NCBI GenBank assembly: GCA_041395725.1
Contig: JAWKZW010000001.1
Coordinates: forward strand, 2,542,001 to 2,606,000
DNA from: Gammaproteobacteria bacterium
Lineage (GTDB): Bacteria > Pseudomonadota > Gammaproteobacteria > Pseudomonadales > Pseudohongiellaceae
Direction: 5' to 3'
Length of the DNA stretch: 64,000 nt
Shown here: positions 25,860 through 35,807 of the stretch, piece by piece
How the letters are laid out: every line of letters begins with the position of its first letter
Numbering within the stretch: position 1 is the stretch's first letter
The notes under the pieces: generated by a model
Seen by the model: the letters and a program-made list of their open reading frames with translations, nothing else
The model's database searches: none
What the model was told of the DNA's origin: nothing
Translations under genes and position numbers: made by a program

Positions 25860-26143
25860 ACTCTATCTCCCGGTTATTATTCTCAGCAACCTCTGATTAA
25901 GCCGAGATTTCTTTTCGTTATGGCCCCAAAGACTAGCAGGGGAGGGAACCGAGGGGAAGGGCAATGCGCTGGACGGCGATGTGAGGCCATGCTGACCAGT
26001 CGGCCAGCCAGTCAGTCAGTCAGCAGGAATTGGCGCCAGCAGCCGGCTGGTGACTGCACGGGTAAAGCCGTCGAAGGCGCTCTGAAGACTCTTCAGGCTC
26101 TTCAGACACTCCAGGCTCGGAAGGCTCAGAAGGCTCAGAATTG
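25860..26143. other. Intergenic with short tandem tracts
   Basis: 284 bases between the AGCS symporter stop and the TAXI start. It contains AACCTCTGATTAA at 25888-25900, a short AGTC tandem near 26005-26025, and repeats of ACTCTTCAGGCTCTTCAG and GGCTCAGAA near 26085-26140. No gene is seen. Confidence 0.5.
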
Positions 26144-27562
26144 TCAGTTGCCGGCCGGCGGTTCCCCAGGGCTGAGCAGCTCCGGTTCAAATTCGCCTGC
26201 GTCCAGACGGGTAAAGTAACGGCGCGCGACTTCCATCACCCTGGGCGCCAGCAGCAGCGTCGATAACATGGTGGGAATCGCCATGGTGGCGTACACACCG
26301 TCAAGCAGGCTGATCACCGCATCCAGGGACGCCACGGCGCCGGCGGTAACAAGTGCCATGTATCCCCATAAATAGTATTTTTCCGAGCGAGTGCCGAACA
26401 GGAAGCCCATGCATTTACTGCCGTAGTAGGAATAAGTCAGCACCGTGGTGGTACTGAGAACCAGGACCATCGTCAGTACCAGGTAAGCGCCCACACCGGG
26501 GAACACCTGTTCGTAGGCCTGGGAGGTAAGCGTGACACCGGTGGCATCTCCCTGCCAGACACCGGTGACCAGCAGCGCGAGCGCCGTACAGGTGCACACG
26601 ATCAGGGTGTCGATGATCGGGCCCAGCATGGCCACCAGCCCCTCGCGAGTGGGCTCATTGGTCCGGGCAGCACCGTGTGCCAGGGATTCGGTGCCGATGC
26701 CGGCCTCGTTGGAAAAAGCGCCGCGTTGCACGCCGATCAGAATAACGGCACCGATCACCCCGCCGGATACCGCTTCCCCACTGAAGGCGTCGGTAAAAAT
26801 AAGGGCAAACATGGCAGGTATCTCAGAAAAATTGCTGAGCAGGAGGAAGCCGGTGATGGCGAAATAGAAAATCACCATGGCAGGTACCAGCTTGCCGGCC
26901 ACAGCTGAAACCCGCTTCACCTTACCAACCGCGACGAGAAAAAGGGTGATTGACAGGGTTACGCCAACGGCCAGGTCGAAGCGGAAATGGTTGTCAGCGC
27001 TGACCATCCCGGCCGGGATGGCCACCACATCACGGAGCAGCTGCACCAGCTGGTTGATCTGAAATACCGGCAGGGTGCCGAGCATGCCCGCGAGCGCGAA
27101 CATCCAGGCCAGCGGCAGCCATTTCTGTCCCAGCCCTTCCCGGATCACGTACATGGGGCCGCCCTGCAGCTTGCCGCTGTCATCCTGGCCACGATAGAGA
27201 ATGGCCAGCGAGGCAGTGTAGAACTTGGTGGTGATTCCCACCAGCGCCGTTACCCACATCCAGAACACGGCACCGGGTCCGCCCAGGGTAATGGCCAGTG
27301 CAACGCCGGTAATGTTGCCGAGCCCGATAGTGCCGGCCAGTGCTGTCGCCAGGGCCCCGAAGTGGCTGACCTCTCCTGCTGTGGATGCGTCATCGGTGTG
27401 GTATTTACCCCGCAGCAGATCGATGCCATGGCCCAGGTAACGGAAGTGCAGCAGCCTGGAGTGGCACATGAAAAAGACACCGCCACCGACCAGCAGGACG
27501 ATAAGCGGTGTGCCCCACATGAATGCGGAAAAGGCGCCGAACAGGGTTTCCAGTTGTTCCAT
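26144..27562 (-). CDS. Sodium:alanine symporter family (AGCS) transporter
   Basis: 472 residues with about 11 membrane segments. Family signatures include GTIGLGNITGVALAITLGGPGAVFWMW (given here as a known AGCS region at about residues 93-119), LQGGPMYVIREGLG, and FSNEAGIGTESLAHGAARTNEP. It imports alanine, glycine or a related amino acid with Na+. The exported M20 peptidase encoded just upstream may release such amino acids in the periplasm. The peptidase stop and this start are 43 bases apart, so they probably form an operon. Confidence 0.9.
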   Translation of the reverse strand: MEQLETLFGAFSAFMWGTPLIVLLVGGGVFFMCHSRLLHFRYLGHGIDLLRGKYHTDDASTAGEVSHFGALATALAGTIGLGNITGVALAITLGGPGAVFWMWVTALVGITTKFYTASLAILYRGQDDSGKLQGGPMYVIREGLGQKWLPLAWMFALAGMLGTLPVFQINQLVQLLRDVVAIPAGMVSADNHFRFDLAVGVTLSITLFLVAVGKVKRVSAVAGKLVPAMVIFYFAITGFLLLSNFSEIPAMFALIFTDAFSGEAVSGGVIGAVILIGVQRGAFSNEAGIGTESLAHGAARTNEPTREGLVAMLGPIIDTLIVCTCTALALLVTGVWQGDATGVTLTSQAYEQVFPGVGAYLVLTMVLVLSTTTVLTYSYYGSKCMGFLFGTRSEKYYLWGYMALVTAGAVASLDAVISLLDGVYATMAIPTMLSTLLLAPRVMEVARRYFTRLDAGEFEPELLSPGEPPAGN

Positions 27563-27605
27563 GTGGCTTATGACATCCTTGCTTGCTGTTCAGGGCCGCG
27601 GGAAA

Positions 27606-29015
27606 TTATTTTTCTGCCGCCAGTTCCACTACCAGGTCCCAGTTAAAACGGACGAAGCGATTCAGTTCACTGATGAGGATACGCTCCTGGTCGCTGTGGG
27701 CGCCAAAACCCAGCGGCCCGTCTTCACGATCGATGGCCGGTCCTATGCCGTAACACTGAATGCCGGCATTGCGCAGATACGCCATATCCGTCGCGCCAGT
27801 GCTCATGGTAGGTAACGTGATGACCCCGTAGTGCTGGGTAACAGCGGCCTCGATGGCAGAGAAAGCCGGCGTATTCAGCCGCGCCTGACCGGGCGGGCGG
27901 GTATTGCGTTCGCCGAGACTGACTTCCACGGACGGGTCATTGATGACCCGGCGAATCTGGTCCAGAAACTCCGGAATGTTTTCATCCGGCAGGGCACGAA
28001 AATCCACCTGGGCCCGGGCCTCCGAGGGAATGACGTTGATGCGGTAGCCGGCATCGAAAATGTTGGGTGACAGCGACGAGCGCAGCATGGAGGCGTGGCG
28101 CGGCTCGTTGGCCAGAAAATACTCATCCGCCTGCCGCGCCAGTCCCGGGTCCAGTACCGCCAGGTAGCGTTCCGCGTCCGCAGCGGGGGAAATGGAGGCC
28201 AGGCGCTCAAAATAGGCTGCCGTGGTTTCGTTGAGGCGCACCGGTGAACGCCAGTCCGCGACTGCCGCCACGGCTTTTGCCAGGCGGGTGACCGAGTTGG
28301 TCTGCAGCGGGACCGAACCGTGGCCTGCCACGCCGGTGGCAACAAGCTCCACGGCGTAGGGGATTTTTTCCACGGTCTGCACCGAGGCATACTGTACTTC
28401 ACGATTCACCCGGGTAACACCGCCGCCTTCCGCCAGACAGAACTCCGCATCGATCTTGTCAAAATGGTTATTGACCATAAATTCAATACCGTACTGGGTC
28501 GCGCCTTCCTCACCTGACTCTGCCAGAAATATCACGTCACGTGCCAGGGGTATTTCCAGGCGCTTGAGATAAAGCATCACCATCAGCGCGGCGGTCAGGT
28601 TGTCCTTGTCATCCACGGCACCACGGCCATAGACATAACCCTCGTCCACGGTGGCGCTGAAGGGAGGGAATGTCCATTTTTCCGGGTCCACGTTAACTAC
28701 ATCGGTATGGGCCATGATCAGCAGCGGCTCTTCGGTGCCGGAGCCTTCCAGGCGGGCCACCACGTTGGGGCGCTCAGGGTCCACCGCCAGCATCTCAACG
28801 GGAATGCCTTCCGCTTCCAGTACATCACGCAGATATTCCGCCGCCGGCAATTCACGCCCGGGTGGATCGCTGGTGTCGAACTGCAGCAAGGTGCGAAAAT
28901 GCGTCAGGGTCTCTTCTTCCACTGTTTCCCATTCAGGTTGCGGAAGCTGGGCAAACAGCAGGCTGGGCAGCGCCCAGGTGAAACTGGCGACAAGAGCGGG
29001 GAATAATCTGCGCAT
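27606..29015 (-). CDS. Exported M20-family metallopeptidase
   Basis: 469 residues from ATG 29015; GAGGA about 9 bases upstream favours it over an ATG seven codons earlier. A signal peptide (RRLFPALVASFTWALPSLL) is followed by an M20 two-zinc fold: LLIMAHTDVVNVDP, YGRGAVDDKDNL, LAESGEEGA, AEGGG and a terminal HSDQER. The lid domain lies at about residues 220-370. It should cut dipeptides, N-acyl amino acids or similar small substrates in the periplasm. The AGCS symporter encoded next could import the product. Confidence 0.88.
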   Translation of the reverse strand: MRRLFPALVASFTWALPSLLFAQLPQPEWETVEEETLTHFRTLLQFDTSDPPGRELPAAEYLRDVLEAEGIPVEMLAVDPERPNVVARLEGSGTEEPLLIMAHTDVVNVDPEKWTFPPFSATVDEGYVYGRGAVDDKDNLTAALMVMLYLKRLEIPLARDVIFLAESGEEGATQYGIEFMVNNHFDKIDAEFCLAEGGGVTRVNREVQYASVQTVEKIPYAVELVATGVAGHGSVPLQTNSVTRLAKAVAAVADWRSPVRLNETTAAYFERLASISPAADAERYLAVLDPGLARQADEYFLANEPRHASMLRSSLSPNIFDAGYRINVIPSEARAQVDFRALPDENIPEFLDQIRRVINDPSVEVSLGERNTRPPGQARLNTPAFSAIEAAVTQHYGVITLPTMSTGATDMAYLRNAGIQCYGIGPAIDREDGPLGFGAHSDQERILISELNRFVRFNWDLVVELAAEK

Positions 29016-29393
29016 TAACAAGTTCCTCAGTTGCATGGTGGGGCATCCAGCGGCGCCCGATGAGTGATATCCCGATCAGCTAGCTTAGCGCCGCGGGTAA
29101 TTAATTTCGGCGTAATTCTGCCGGTGTCCCGAAAGAATCCTGAAAAGTTATCCCGAAAACAGACGCTTGTCCATTTTCATGCCGGTGCCGGCCTGCGGCT
29201 GCCTGTGGTGGTGCGCTGACGGGAGCAAGGCCCCGATCTGGTGCGTCCGTGCATGCGCTTTCGGTGCCTTCGCCAGCTGCGGCACCAGACAATTGGACTT
29301 TGGCGGGTGTTCGGGATAATTTGTTGCCCTGGTATGTTCTGGCCAGGTGTTGAATTGCCAGGATTCTGATTTTACCGCTTGCTGAAGCTGACT

Positions 29394-30809
29394 ATGTCTG
29401 AACCGAGCTGGGCCTCAGTCCTGCCCCCACTGCTGGCCATTGCCCTTGCCATCATTACCCGCCAGGTGATTCTGTCACTGGGCATCGGCATCTGGCTGGG
29501 CTTTTGTATCCTGAACAGCGTCAATCCGCTGACCGGCCTGGCGCAGGCCATCGATGGGGTTATCAACGTTTTCAGCGATGCCGGGGATACCCGGGTGCTG
29601 GTATTTACCCTGATCATTGGCGGGCTGATAGGCACCATAGAGAAATCCGGCGGTGTGCGCGGTTTTATTCATCTGTTGGAACATCGCGCCTGGGTTAATT
29701 CTCCCCGGCGTGCGCAGTGGCTGGCCTATGTGACGGGGCTGGTGATCTTCATCGAGTCCAACATTACCCTGCTGGTGGCCGGCGCCATCTCGCGGCCGCT
29801 TTTCGATCGCTATCAGCTGTCCCGGGAAAAGCTCGCCTACGTGATCGATTCCACGTCGGCCCCTGTCTGTATCATGCTGCCCTTCAATGCCTGGGGTGCG
29901 GTGGTGCTCACGCTGCTGACCTCGGCGATGGTGGAGAACCCTGTCGATGTCTTTATCGCGTCCATCCCGCTGAACTTTTATGCCATTGCCGCGATTCTGC
30001 TGGTGGCTGTCGTCATCGCGCGGGGTATCGATATCGGTCCTATGAAGAAGGCCGCGGAGCGAACCCGCAATGGCATGCTGCTTTGGCCTGGCACCACGCC
30101 CATGGTAGATCCGGCCTTGCTGCAGGAAACCGAGCAGTCCGGACCGGCTGATAAAGCCCGCTACATGATCGTACCGATTGCCGTAATGGTTATTTCCATG
30201 CCGGTCTCACTGCTTGTTACCGGTGATGGCGATCTGAGCGCTGGATCGGGTTCCACTTCGGTGCTCTGGGCCGTGCTGCTGGCATTGGCCAGCGCCTGGG
30301 TATTGACGCTGTCAGCCCGGCGCCTCTCGGTCGAGGAATTAATGACAATATTTCTGCGCGGGGCCGGGGGCCTTCTGCCAGTGTCCATGATTCTGCTTTT
30401 CGCGCTGGCACTGGGGGACGTGGCGAATCTACTGGGTACCGGGCTTTACGTAGCCGGCGTGGCAGAAGCCGCCATTCCGGTCAGCCTGCTGCCGGTCATC
30501 CTGTTCCTGACTTCCTGCGTGATCTCCTTTTCCATCGGGTCCAGCTGGGGCGCCTTTGCCATCATGATTCCGCTGGCCATGCAGATCGGCATATCACTGG
30601 AGGTTTCTCTGCCGCTGTTCCTGGCCGCGGTGCTGTCGGGTTCGGTTTTTGGTGACCATGCCTCGCCCATCAGCGATACCACAGTCGTCTCGTCGATGGC
30701 GGCCGCCACCGACCATGTGGACCATGTTCGCACCCAGTTGCCCTACGCCCTGATCGCGGCAGCAATTGCGTCAGTGGGATTTCTGGTGGCCGGTATCCTC
30801 TCCGGCTGA
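29394..30809 (+). CDS. NhaC-family Na+/H+ antiporter-like transporter
   Basis: 471 residues from ATG 29394; an upstream TTG at 29379 would add five residues. About 11 membrane segments are present. Signatures are FIESNITLLVAG, STSAPVCIMLPFNAWGA, ISFSIGSSWGAFAIM and SVFGDHASPISDTTVVSS, the last being the most conserved motif of the NhaC superfamily. Members exchange Na+ for H+ or carry amino-acid-like solutes. It lies between catabolic and amino acid transport genes, so substrate antiport is as likely as pH homeostasis. Confidence 0.85.
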   Translation: MSEPSWASVLPPLLAIALAIITRQVILSLGIGIWLGFCILNSVNPLTGLAQAIDGVINVFSDAGDTRVLVFTLIIGGLIGTIEKSGGVRGFIHLLEHRAWVNSPRRAQWLAYVTGLVIFIESNITLLVAGAISRPLFDRYQLSREKLAYVIDSTSAPVCIMLPFNAWGAVVLTLLTSAMVENPVDVFIASIPLNFYAIAAILLVAVVIARGIDIGPMKKAAERTRNGMLLWPGTTPMVDPALLQETEQSGPADKARYMIVPIAVMVISMPVSLLVTGDGDLSAGSGSTSVLWAVLLALASAWVLTLSARRLSVEELMTIFLRGAGGLLPVSMILLFALALGDVANLLGTGLYVAGVAEAAIPVSLLPVILFLTSCVISFSIGSSWGAFAIMIPLAMQIGISLEVSLPLFLAAVLSGSVFGDHASPISDTTVVSSMAAATDHVDHVRTQLPYALIAAAIASVGFLVAGILSG

Positions 30810-30875
30810 AGCTGAGAAAGCGGCGGGCGACGGTCACTTGCCAGCCCCTGTGTCTGAAGGCTCCTCCGGGCGGGG

Positions 30876-30992
30876 CCTGCCGGGTGCCACTGCTTCATAG
30901 CCGAACCTGGCAAGGGAGTGATCATTCCCTGGGCACGACGCCTCGCAGCAGCTCCCGACAGTCTGCCGCAGCGCATCGCGGTAGTTAATCAG
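30876..30992 (+). repeat. Dispersed intergenic repeat, copy A
   Basis: About 117 bases directly after the NhaC gene resemble copy B (52073-52190) along most of their length, including GCCACTGC near the start, ACGCCTCGC in the middle and CGCGGTAGTTAATCAG at the end (copy B: TGCGGTAATTGACCAG). A copy of the motif GGTTCTCTGATTAATC follows at 31001. There is no coding potential. Confidence 0.5.
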
Positions 30993-31053
30993 TTGCAAGA
31001 GGTTCTCTGATTAATCGAAGGTTCTTTCAACTTTACGATCAGGCTGTCATCAA

Positions 31054-32367
31054 ATGGGACTCGAAAAATTCCGTTACCCAACCCTCACCGCCGTGGTTAT
31101 CGCTAACATGGTCGGCACGGGCGTATTCACCAGCCTGGGATTTCAGTTGCTGGATATCCGTTCCGGCTTTGTCATCCTCATGTTATGGGCGGTAGGTGGC
31201 CTGGCGGCGCTGTGCGGGGCCCTCTGTTACGCTGAGCTGGGCGCCGCACTGCCGCGATCGGGCGGTGAATACAACTTCCTCAGCCGCATTTTCCATCCCG
31301 GTGCCGGCTTCGTGTCGGGCTGGATATCCTGTACCGTGGGATTTGCCGGTCCCATGGCGCTGGCCGCCATGACCTTCGCGGCCTATGCGGGCACTATCAC
31401 CGACGGTGGTCTCAGTGATTGGGGAGAAAGGTTTCTGGCAGCGGGCCTGGTGATAGTGCTGACTGTTGTTCATGGCACCAGTCATCGCACCAGCGGTGGT
31501 GCCCAGATGCTCTTCACGGTGTTGAAAGTCTCTATTATTGTGCTGTTCATCGTAGGCACGGTATTCGTAGCTGATTCACCTGAAGCGGTTAACTTCCTGC
31601 CCCAGGCCGGTGACGGTGACATGCTGCTGAGTGGTACCTTTGCTGTATCTCTCATCTACGTGAGCTTTGCCTACAGCGGCTGGAACGCCGCCACTTATCT
31701 CAGCGGTGAACTGCAGGACCCGCAACGCACCCTGCCGTGGATTCTGATCGTCGGCACTACCGTGGTCACCGTTCTCTATCTTGGTCTGAATTTTTCGTTT
31801 CTGTATGCGGCGCCGATGGACAGCCTGGCAGGCCAGGTGGAGGTGGGTGCCATCGCCGCACAGTCTGCCTTTGGGGAGATTGCCGGTCGCTTTACCGGCA
31901 TCACCCTGGCTCTATTGCTGGTTTCCACGGTCAGTGCCATGACTATTGCCGGACCCCGGGTTATCCAGGTGATAGGTGAAGACTTTCCAGCTGTCCGTGT
32001 TCTGGGCAGGACCAACAGTCATGGCATTCCGGCGCGAGCCATTTCCACCCAGGCCGCCATCGCGCTGGTATTCATTTTTTCTTCGACCTTCGAATCAATT
32101 CTGGTCTTTTCCGGTTTCACTCTGGCGTTGAATACGTTTGTAACGGTGCTGGGGGTTTTTGTGCTTCGTTACCGTGAGCCTGAATTGGAACGACCATTCC
32201 GCACGGCGCTGTATCCCCTGCCGCCTCTGATCTACCTGGCATTGATCGGCTGGACCCTGGTGTTTACCCTGATCAATCGGCCGGTGGAAGGCTGGTTCAG
32301 TCTGGGAATTATCGGCAGCGGTCTGCTGTTTTATTTTCTCAATACCGCCCTGCGTCGAGCGCCGTAG
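31054..32367 (+). CDS. APC-superfamily amino acid permease
   Basis: 437 residues with 11-12 membrane segments. The start VVIANMVGTGVFTSLGFQL is the helix-1 GXG substrate-binding region of APC permeases, and CYAELGAALPRSGGEYNFL is the conserved helix-2/3 motif. FAYSGWNAATYLSGELQDPQRTLP (residues about 205-228) fits helix 6 and the following loop. It imports an amino acid or related amine with H+ or Na+. No strong ribosome-binding site precedes the ATG. The gene appears monocistronic. Confidence 0.87.
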   Translation: MGLEKFRYPTLTAVVIANMVGTGVFTSLGFQLLDIRSGFVILMLWAVGGLAALCGALCYAELGAALPRSGGEYNFLSRIFHPGAGFVSGWISCTVGFAGPMALAAMTFAAYAGTITDGGLSDWGERFLAAGLVIVLTVVHGTSHRTSGGAQMLFTVLKVSIIVLFIVGTVFVADSPEAVNFLPQAGDGDMLLSGTFAVSLIYVSFAYSGWNAATYLSGELQDPQRTLPWILIVGTTVVTVLYLGLNFSFLYAAPMDSLAGQVEVGAIAAQSAFGEIAGRFTGITLALLLVSTVSAMTIAGPRVIQVIGEDFPAVRVLGRTNSHGIPARAISTQAAIALVFIFSSTFESILVFSGFTLALNTFVTVLGVFVLRYREPELERPFRTALYPLPPLIYLALIGWTLVFTLINRPVEGWFSLGIIGSGLLFYFLNTALRRAP

Positions 32368-32472
32368 TAGACAGTGGCGAAGGAATCTGTCGGCGTGATA
32401 GATCAATCTCGCGGCGTACGAATGGAATTCAGGCTGTCAACTCGTGCGCGACGGCATCTGTTCAGTGTTTCC

Positions 32473-33807
32473 TTAACCACTACTGCCTCCGTACGTCACC
32501 AGTAACACGATCAGAAAAAGAAATATCCCCGTCATAATAGTAGTGTCAAGCAAACCCAGGGTATGGTCTTCCTCCAACAAGGAAGACAGGGTGTAAAAGG
32601 TAGGAAAAAGGAACAGCAGCAAAAAGATGCTTGATAGTGAAAACTCAAGAGGCAACTCTGGGTGCGTGGGATTGATAAAAAACTGGTAAAAAGCAATTGT
32701 CAGCAAAGTGAAGGGTAATACGAGGAACATTACCTGGGTGATCCCACCAAAAGCATTGGCCAGGGCGATGCCATACTCCTGCTTTTTGTGAGACTGCCAG
32801 AGAATTACATATTCACTCATACCTGCAAAAATCGCCAGAATCAGGGCTGTAAGAATTTCATTTATTTCGAGTTCAACAATCATCGTTGAGGCGAAGCTTG
32901 ATATCTGCTCCCCGCCTATCACAGCACCCAATATGCCGGCCAGAAACAATCCGGCAATATTCGTGTACGAACTGGGTTGCACGTTCTGATAAACCATGTC
33001 GAGTCGCTGCTCAATATCAGTTTCCGACATTGCCAGCTGTTCCCGAACTTCCGCCTCTTCTTCGGCGTAGCTGGTTACCAGTTTGTAGAGGTAGACAATA
33101 AAGATCACCAGCAGAATGATACTGAAGAACGCCAGGTCCAGAGGATTGAATCCGGTCTTGGTTTGTACGGTCGCATTGAAAGTCAGCATTACAAGTCCGA
33201 GTATGAGACCCATTGCGCCGCCACCAATCAGTATCTGAGTGCCCGCCTCTGTGATCGGGGTCGGCATCAGAAATTTACCGTGTTTGTCTTTTGGTAAGAA
33301 AAAGGAATACAGGCTGAATACCAATGCATTGTTGTAAATGGTGATCACGCTGATAATAAATGCAGTAGCCGGGCTGACAGGCACTATAAAGGCAATCACC
33401 ACCAGTTCCGGCGTGGTAGACAAAATTTCGGCCAGAGTCCCCGCGATGTAATGATTCCACTTAAAGCGGGATGCCAGTCGTTCGGTGGCAATGATTAGAA
33501 CTCCACAGGCAGCCTGCAGAATTATCAGGCCGACAAGCAGCTCCATTGCCGCCAGCAGGAACTCTGGTGGTTGGATCACATACAGATTGGCCAACAGCAA
33601 GAGAAGCCACAGGAAAGTGCCTGTGAGCAGTCTCCGCAGCATCGGTGGAATAGTCGCAATTTGAGATCGCAGCCCAAGCTTGGATACGGAAAGCCTGTCC
33701 GGGTCGATTCCTGTTTTTCGAAGTGCCTCGTCAATTGCAGGAAGCGCCTCTGGCAAGCCCGCACTGGCGACTTTTCCCTTAATGCTGTTCTTATCTGGGT
33801 GTGTCAC
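32473..33807 (-). CDS. Sodium/calcium exchanger-like (CaCA) membrane protein
   Basis: 444 residues starting at GTG 33807. A soluble N-terminal stretch of 60 residues precedes about ten membrane segments. Two inverted alpha-repeats carry the ion-binding acidic motifs: GTLAEILSTTPELVVIAF and AIFAGMSEYVILWQSHK. A cytoplasmic loop (YAEEEAEVREQLAMSETD) separates the halves. These are the hallmarks of cation/Ca2+ exchangers. The non-canonical repeat sequences and the long N-terminus mean the transported ion is uncertain. Confidence 0.75.
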   Translation of the reverse strand: MTHPDKNSIKGKVASAGLPEALPAIDEALRKTGIDPDRLSVSKLGLRSQIATIPPMLRRLLTGTFLWLLLLLANLYVIQPPEFLLAAMELLVGLIILQAACGVLIIATERLASRFKWNHYIAGTLAEILSTTPELVVIAFIVPVSPATAFIISVITIYNNALVFSLYSFFLPKDKHGKFLMPTPITEAGTQILIGGGAMGLILGLVMLTFNATVQTKTGFNPLDLAFFSIILLVIFIVYLYKLVTSYAEEEAEVREQLAMSETDIEQRLDMVYQNVQPSSYTNIAGLFLAGILGAVIGGEQISSFASTMIVELEINEILTALILAIFAGMSEYVILWQSHKKQEYGIALANAFGGITQVMFLVLPFTLLTIAFYQFFINPTHPELPLEFSLSSIFLLLFLFPTFYTLSSLLEEDHTLGLLDTTIMTGIFLFLIVLLVTYGGSSG

Positions 33808-34241
33808 GATAGATCAGACTTGCCGTCAAAGTATCTGTTGAAGTGAGGGGATGCCAGGAAACCCTGATTGAGTGCTGCGCTGATAACGCGTTCCGAAGTG
33901 TACAGTATGGATCATTCACAAAAAACGCCAATCGTGCTTCTCAGTCACATTCTTTGCTCGGAATTGATCGCTTTTTTTCAGCAACCGAATGAGGGGAGGG
34001 TTACCTGAAGTTGAAAGCGAGTAACCCCTGACAGGAAATTCAATGATGGTGTCAGGGCTGAGGAAATCAGTTTCTGCCTGTGCTTTCATGAATCCCGGCA
34101 ATTTTCTCACAACGCTCCACCGGGCTTATGTCATGCTCGGGCTTTGGCCCTGTGAACCTTTGCCGTCTGATCGTTGCCGGTCAAGCAATAATGAGGTTAG
34201 CAGGCAGCCTGAAATCTTGTCTACGGCGCCTTCGTGCAACT
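33808..34241. other. Intergenic, one weak hairpin
   Basis: 434 bases between the CaCA gene start and the glutamate dehydrogenase stop. GGGTTAC (33998-34004) can pair with GTAACCC (34021-34027). No gene with a credible start is seen; short frames here have no ribosome-binding site. Confidence 0.4.
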
Positions 34242-35537
34242 CTACGGCCAGACTCCCCGTTGCAGAGTAACCTTTGCGACCCGCTCGATGGCAGCGACAA
34301 GTGCGGCAGTTCTCAGGCTGATCGTTCTGTTGGACTCTTTGTTAGCAGTGTTGTTGAGTTTTATCCATTGCTCTACAACCCGGTCTGCAGCGTCGAACAT
34401 GGTTTCTTCCAGCTGCCTGTTGATTCTTTCAATTCGCCAGCGTTCGTTGGCGAGATTCTGTATCCACTCAAAATAGCTGACACTGACGCCGCCGGCATTG
34501 ACCAGTATATCCGGCAACACATAGATGCCCCTGGCGTCCAGTATCTCATCTGCTTCCGGGGTGACCGGCTCATTGGCGGCTTCCACGACCAGCTTCGCCT
34601 TAACTTGATCGGCATTGTTTGCATTGATTGCTTCACCCAATGCGGCCGGTATGAGGATATCACATTCTGTGGTCAGCAGATCGTCGTTGGTTACTGTGCG
34701 GGTGTCAGGTGTCCCTACTACTGTTTTTTCAGCCTCTTTGTGCTTAAGTGCTGCAACCAGGTCAAGGCCTTCCTCGCGAACAATTCCACCGGCCGAGTCA
34801 CTGATGCCGATGATAAGAGCGCCTGCTTCCTGAAACGCCTGTGCCGCAGTGCTGCCAACATTGCCATAGCCTTGTATGATTACCCGCTGCCCTGCAACTG
34901 AGGGGAGGTCAGGGAGGCGCATGCGCTCAAGAAATCGCTGAACCGCGTAAAAACAGCCCCGCCCGGTCGCTTCCAGTCGTCCCAATGACCCGCCTAATTC
35001 AATCGGTTTGCCGGTTACAACTGCCCGGTTATTCTGCCCCGGGTGAAAGGCCTGGTAGGTATCAAATACCCAGGCCATTGTTTGTTCATCGGTGTAGACA
35101 TCGGGTGCCGGTATGTCTGTATAGGGGCCGATATTTTCACCTAACTCTGAAACGTAGCGGCGGGTTATTCGGCGCAGTTCGCTTTCGCTGAGTTCTTTTG
35201 GGTTGCAAGAGATGCCGCCTTTGGCGCCTCCGAAGGGCAGATTAACCAGGGCACACTTCCAGGTCATCAAGGCTGCGAGCGACATCACTTCGTGACGTGT
35301 CACGTCCGGGTGATAGCGGATACCTCCTTTCCCCGGGCCCAGGATGTTACTATGCAGCACGCGGTGGCCTTTAAAAGTCTGCACTGACCCGTCATCCATT
35401 TCAACGGGAAAGCAGAAGCTGATGGTCCGCTTCGGCGCCTTAAAGAACTCGATAAGACCTGTTTTGAGGCCGGGTACGAAACTGGCCGCTTCGTCTATGC
35501 GGTCCCGGGCAATGTAGAGGGGGTCTAGCTCTTCCAT
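34242..35537 (-). CDS. Glutamate/leucine-type amino acid dehydrogenase
   Basis: 431 residues from ATG 35537. The frame is open for 43 more codons, but that extension is hydrophobic and unlike the family, whose members begin close to DPLYIARDRIDEAA. Catalytic features are GGIRYHPDV, KCALVNLPFGGAKGGI with the catalytic Lys, DIPAPDVYT with the catalytic Asp, and the Rossmann loop GYGNVGSTAAQAF. It interconverts glutamate (or a branched amino acid) and its 2-oxo acid with NAD(P)+ in the cytoplasm. The length of 430 is that of hexameric GDH class enzymes. It links the amino acid uptake genes to central metabolism. Confidence 0.9.
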   Translation of the reverse strand: MEELDPLYIARDRIDEAASFVPGLKTGLIEFFKAPKRTISFCFPVEMDDGSVQTFKGHRVLHSNILGPGKGGIRYHPDVTRHEVMSLAALMTWKCALVNLPFGGAKGGISCNPKELSESELRRITRRYVSELGENIGPYTDIPAPDVYTDEQTMAWVFDTYQAFHPGQNNRAVVTGKPIELGGSLGRLEATGRGCFYAVQRFLERMRLPDLPSVAGQRVIIQGYGNVGSTAAQAFQEAGALIIGISDSAGGIVREEGLDLVAALKHKEAEKTVVGTPDTRTVTNDDLLTTECDILIPAALGEAINANNADQVKAKLVVEAANEPVTPEADEILDARGIYVLPDILVNAGGVSVSYFEWIQNLANERWRIERINRQLEETMFDAADRVVEQWIKLNNTANKESNRTISLRTAALVAAIERVAKVTLQRGVWP

Positions 35538-35760
35538 AACTGGCTCGCTGGAGATCTGCAGGGATTGTATCACCACAACAGCAGCAGTGAGGATTCCCTT
35601 GATCCACCAGATTATTGAAAGCAGGCCGGCGGCCATCGGAACTGGCAGTCCACTTGCATGGGTCACCGCAAGCCGGAGCGGTTAAGGCCGCTTCTACTAG
35701 GCGCGCCGGTCAGGGGCACGAAATTTCGTCCAGCAGGTGCTGGCGGTCAGAGGGGATGCC

Positions 35761-35779
35761 GGCGTTACATCGTAACGCC
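35761..35779. terminator. Short perfect hairpin downstream of the DsbB-like gene
   Basis: GGCGTTAC and GTAACGCC form an 8-base stem around ATC, 29 bases past the stop of the minus-strand DsbB-like gene. There is no T-tract, so the terminator role is a positional inference. Confidence 0.4.
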
Positions 35780-35807
35780 TGCCTTGAAAGGGTATTTCTA
35801 CCGTCTG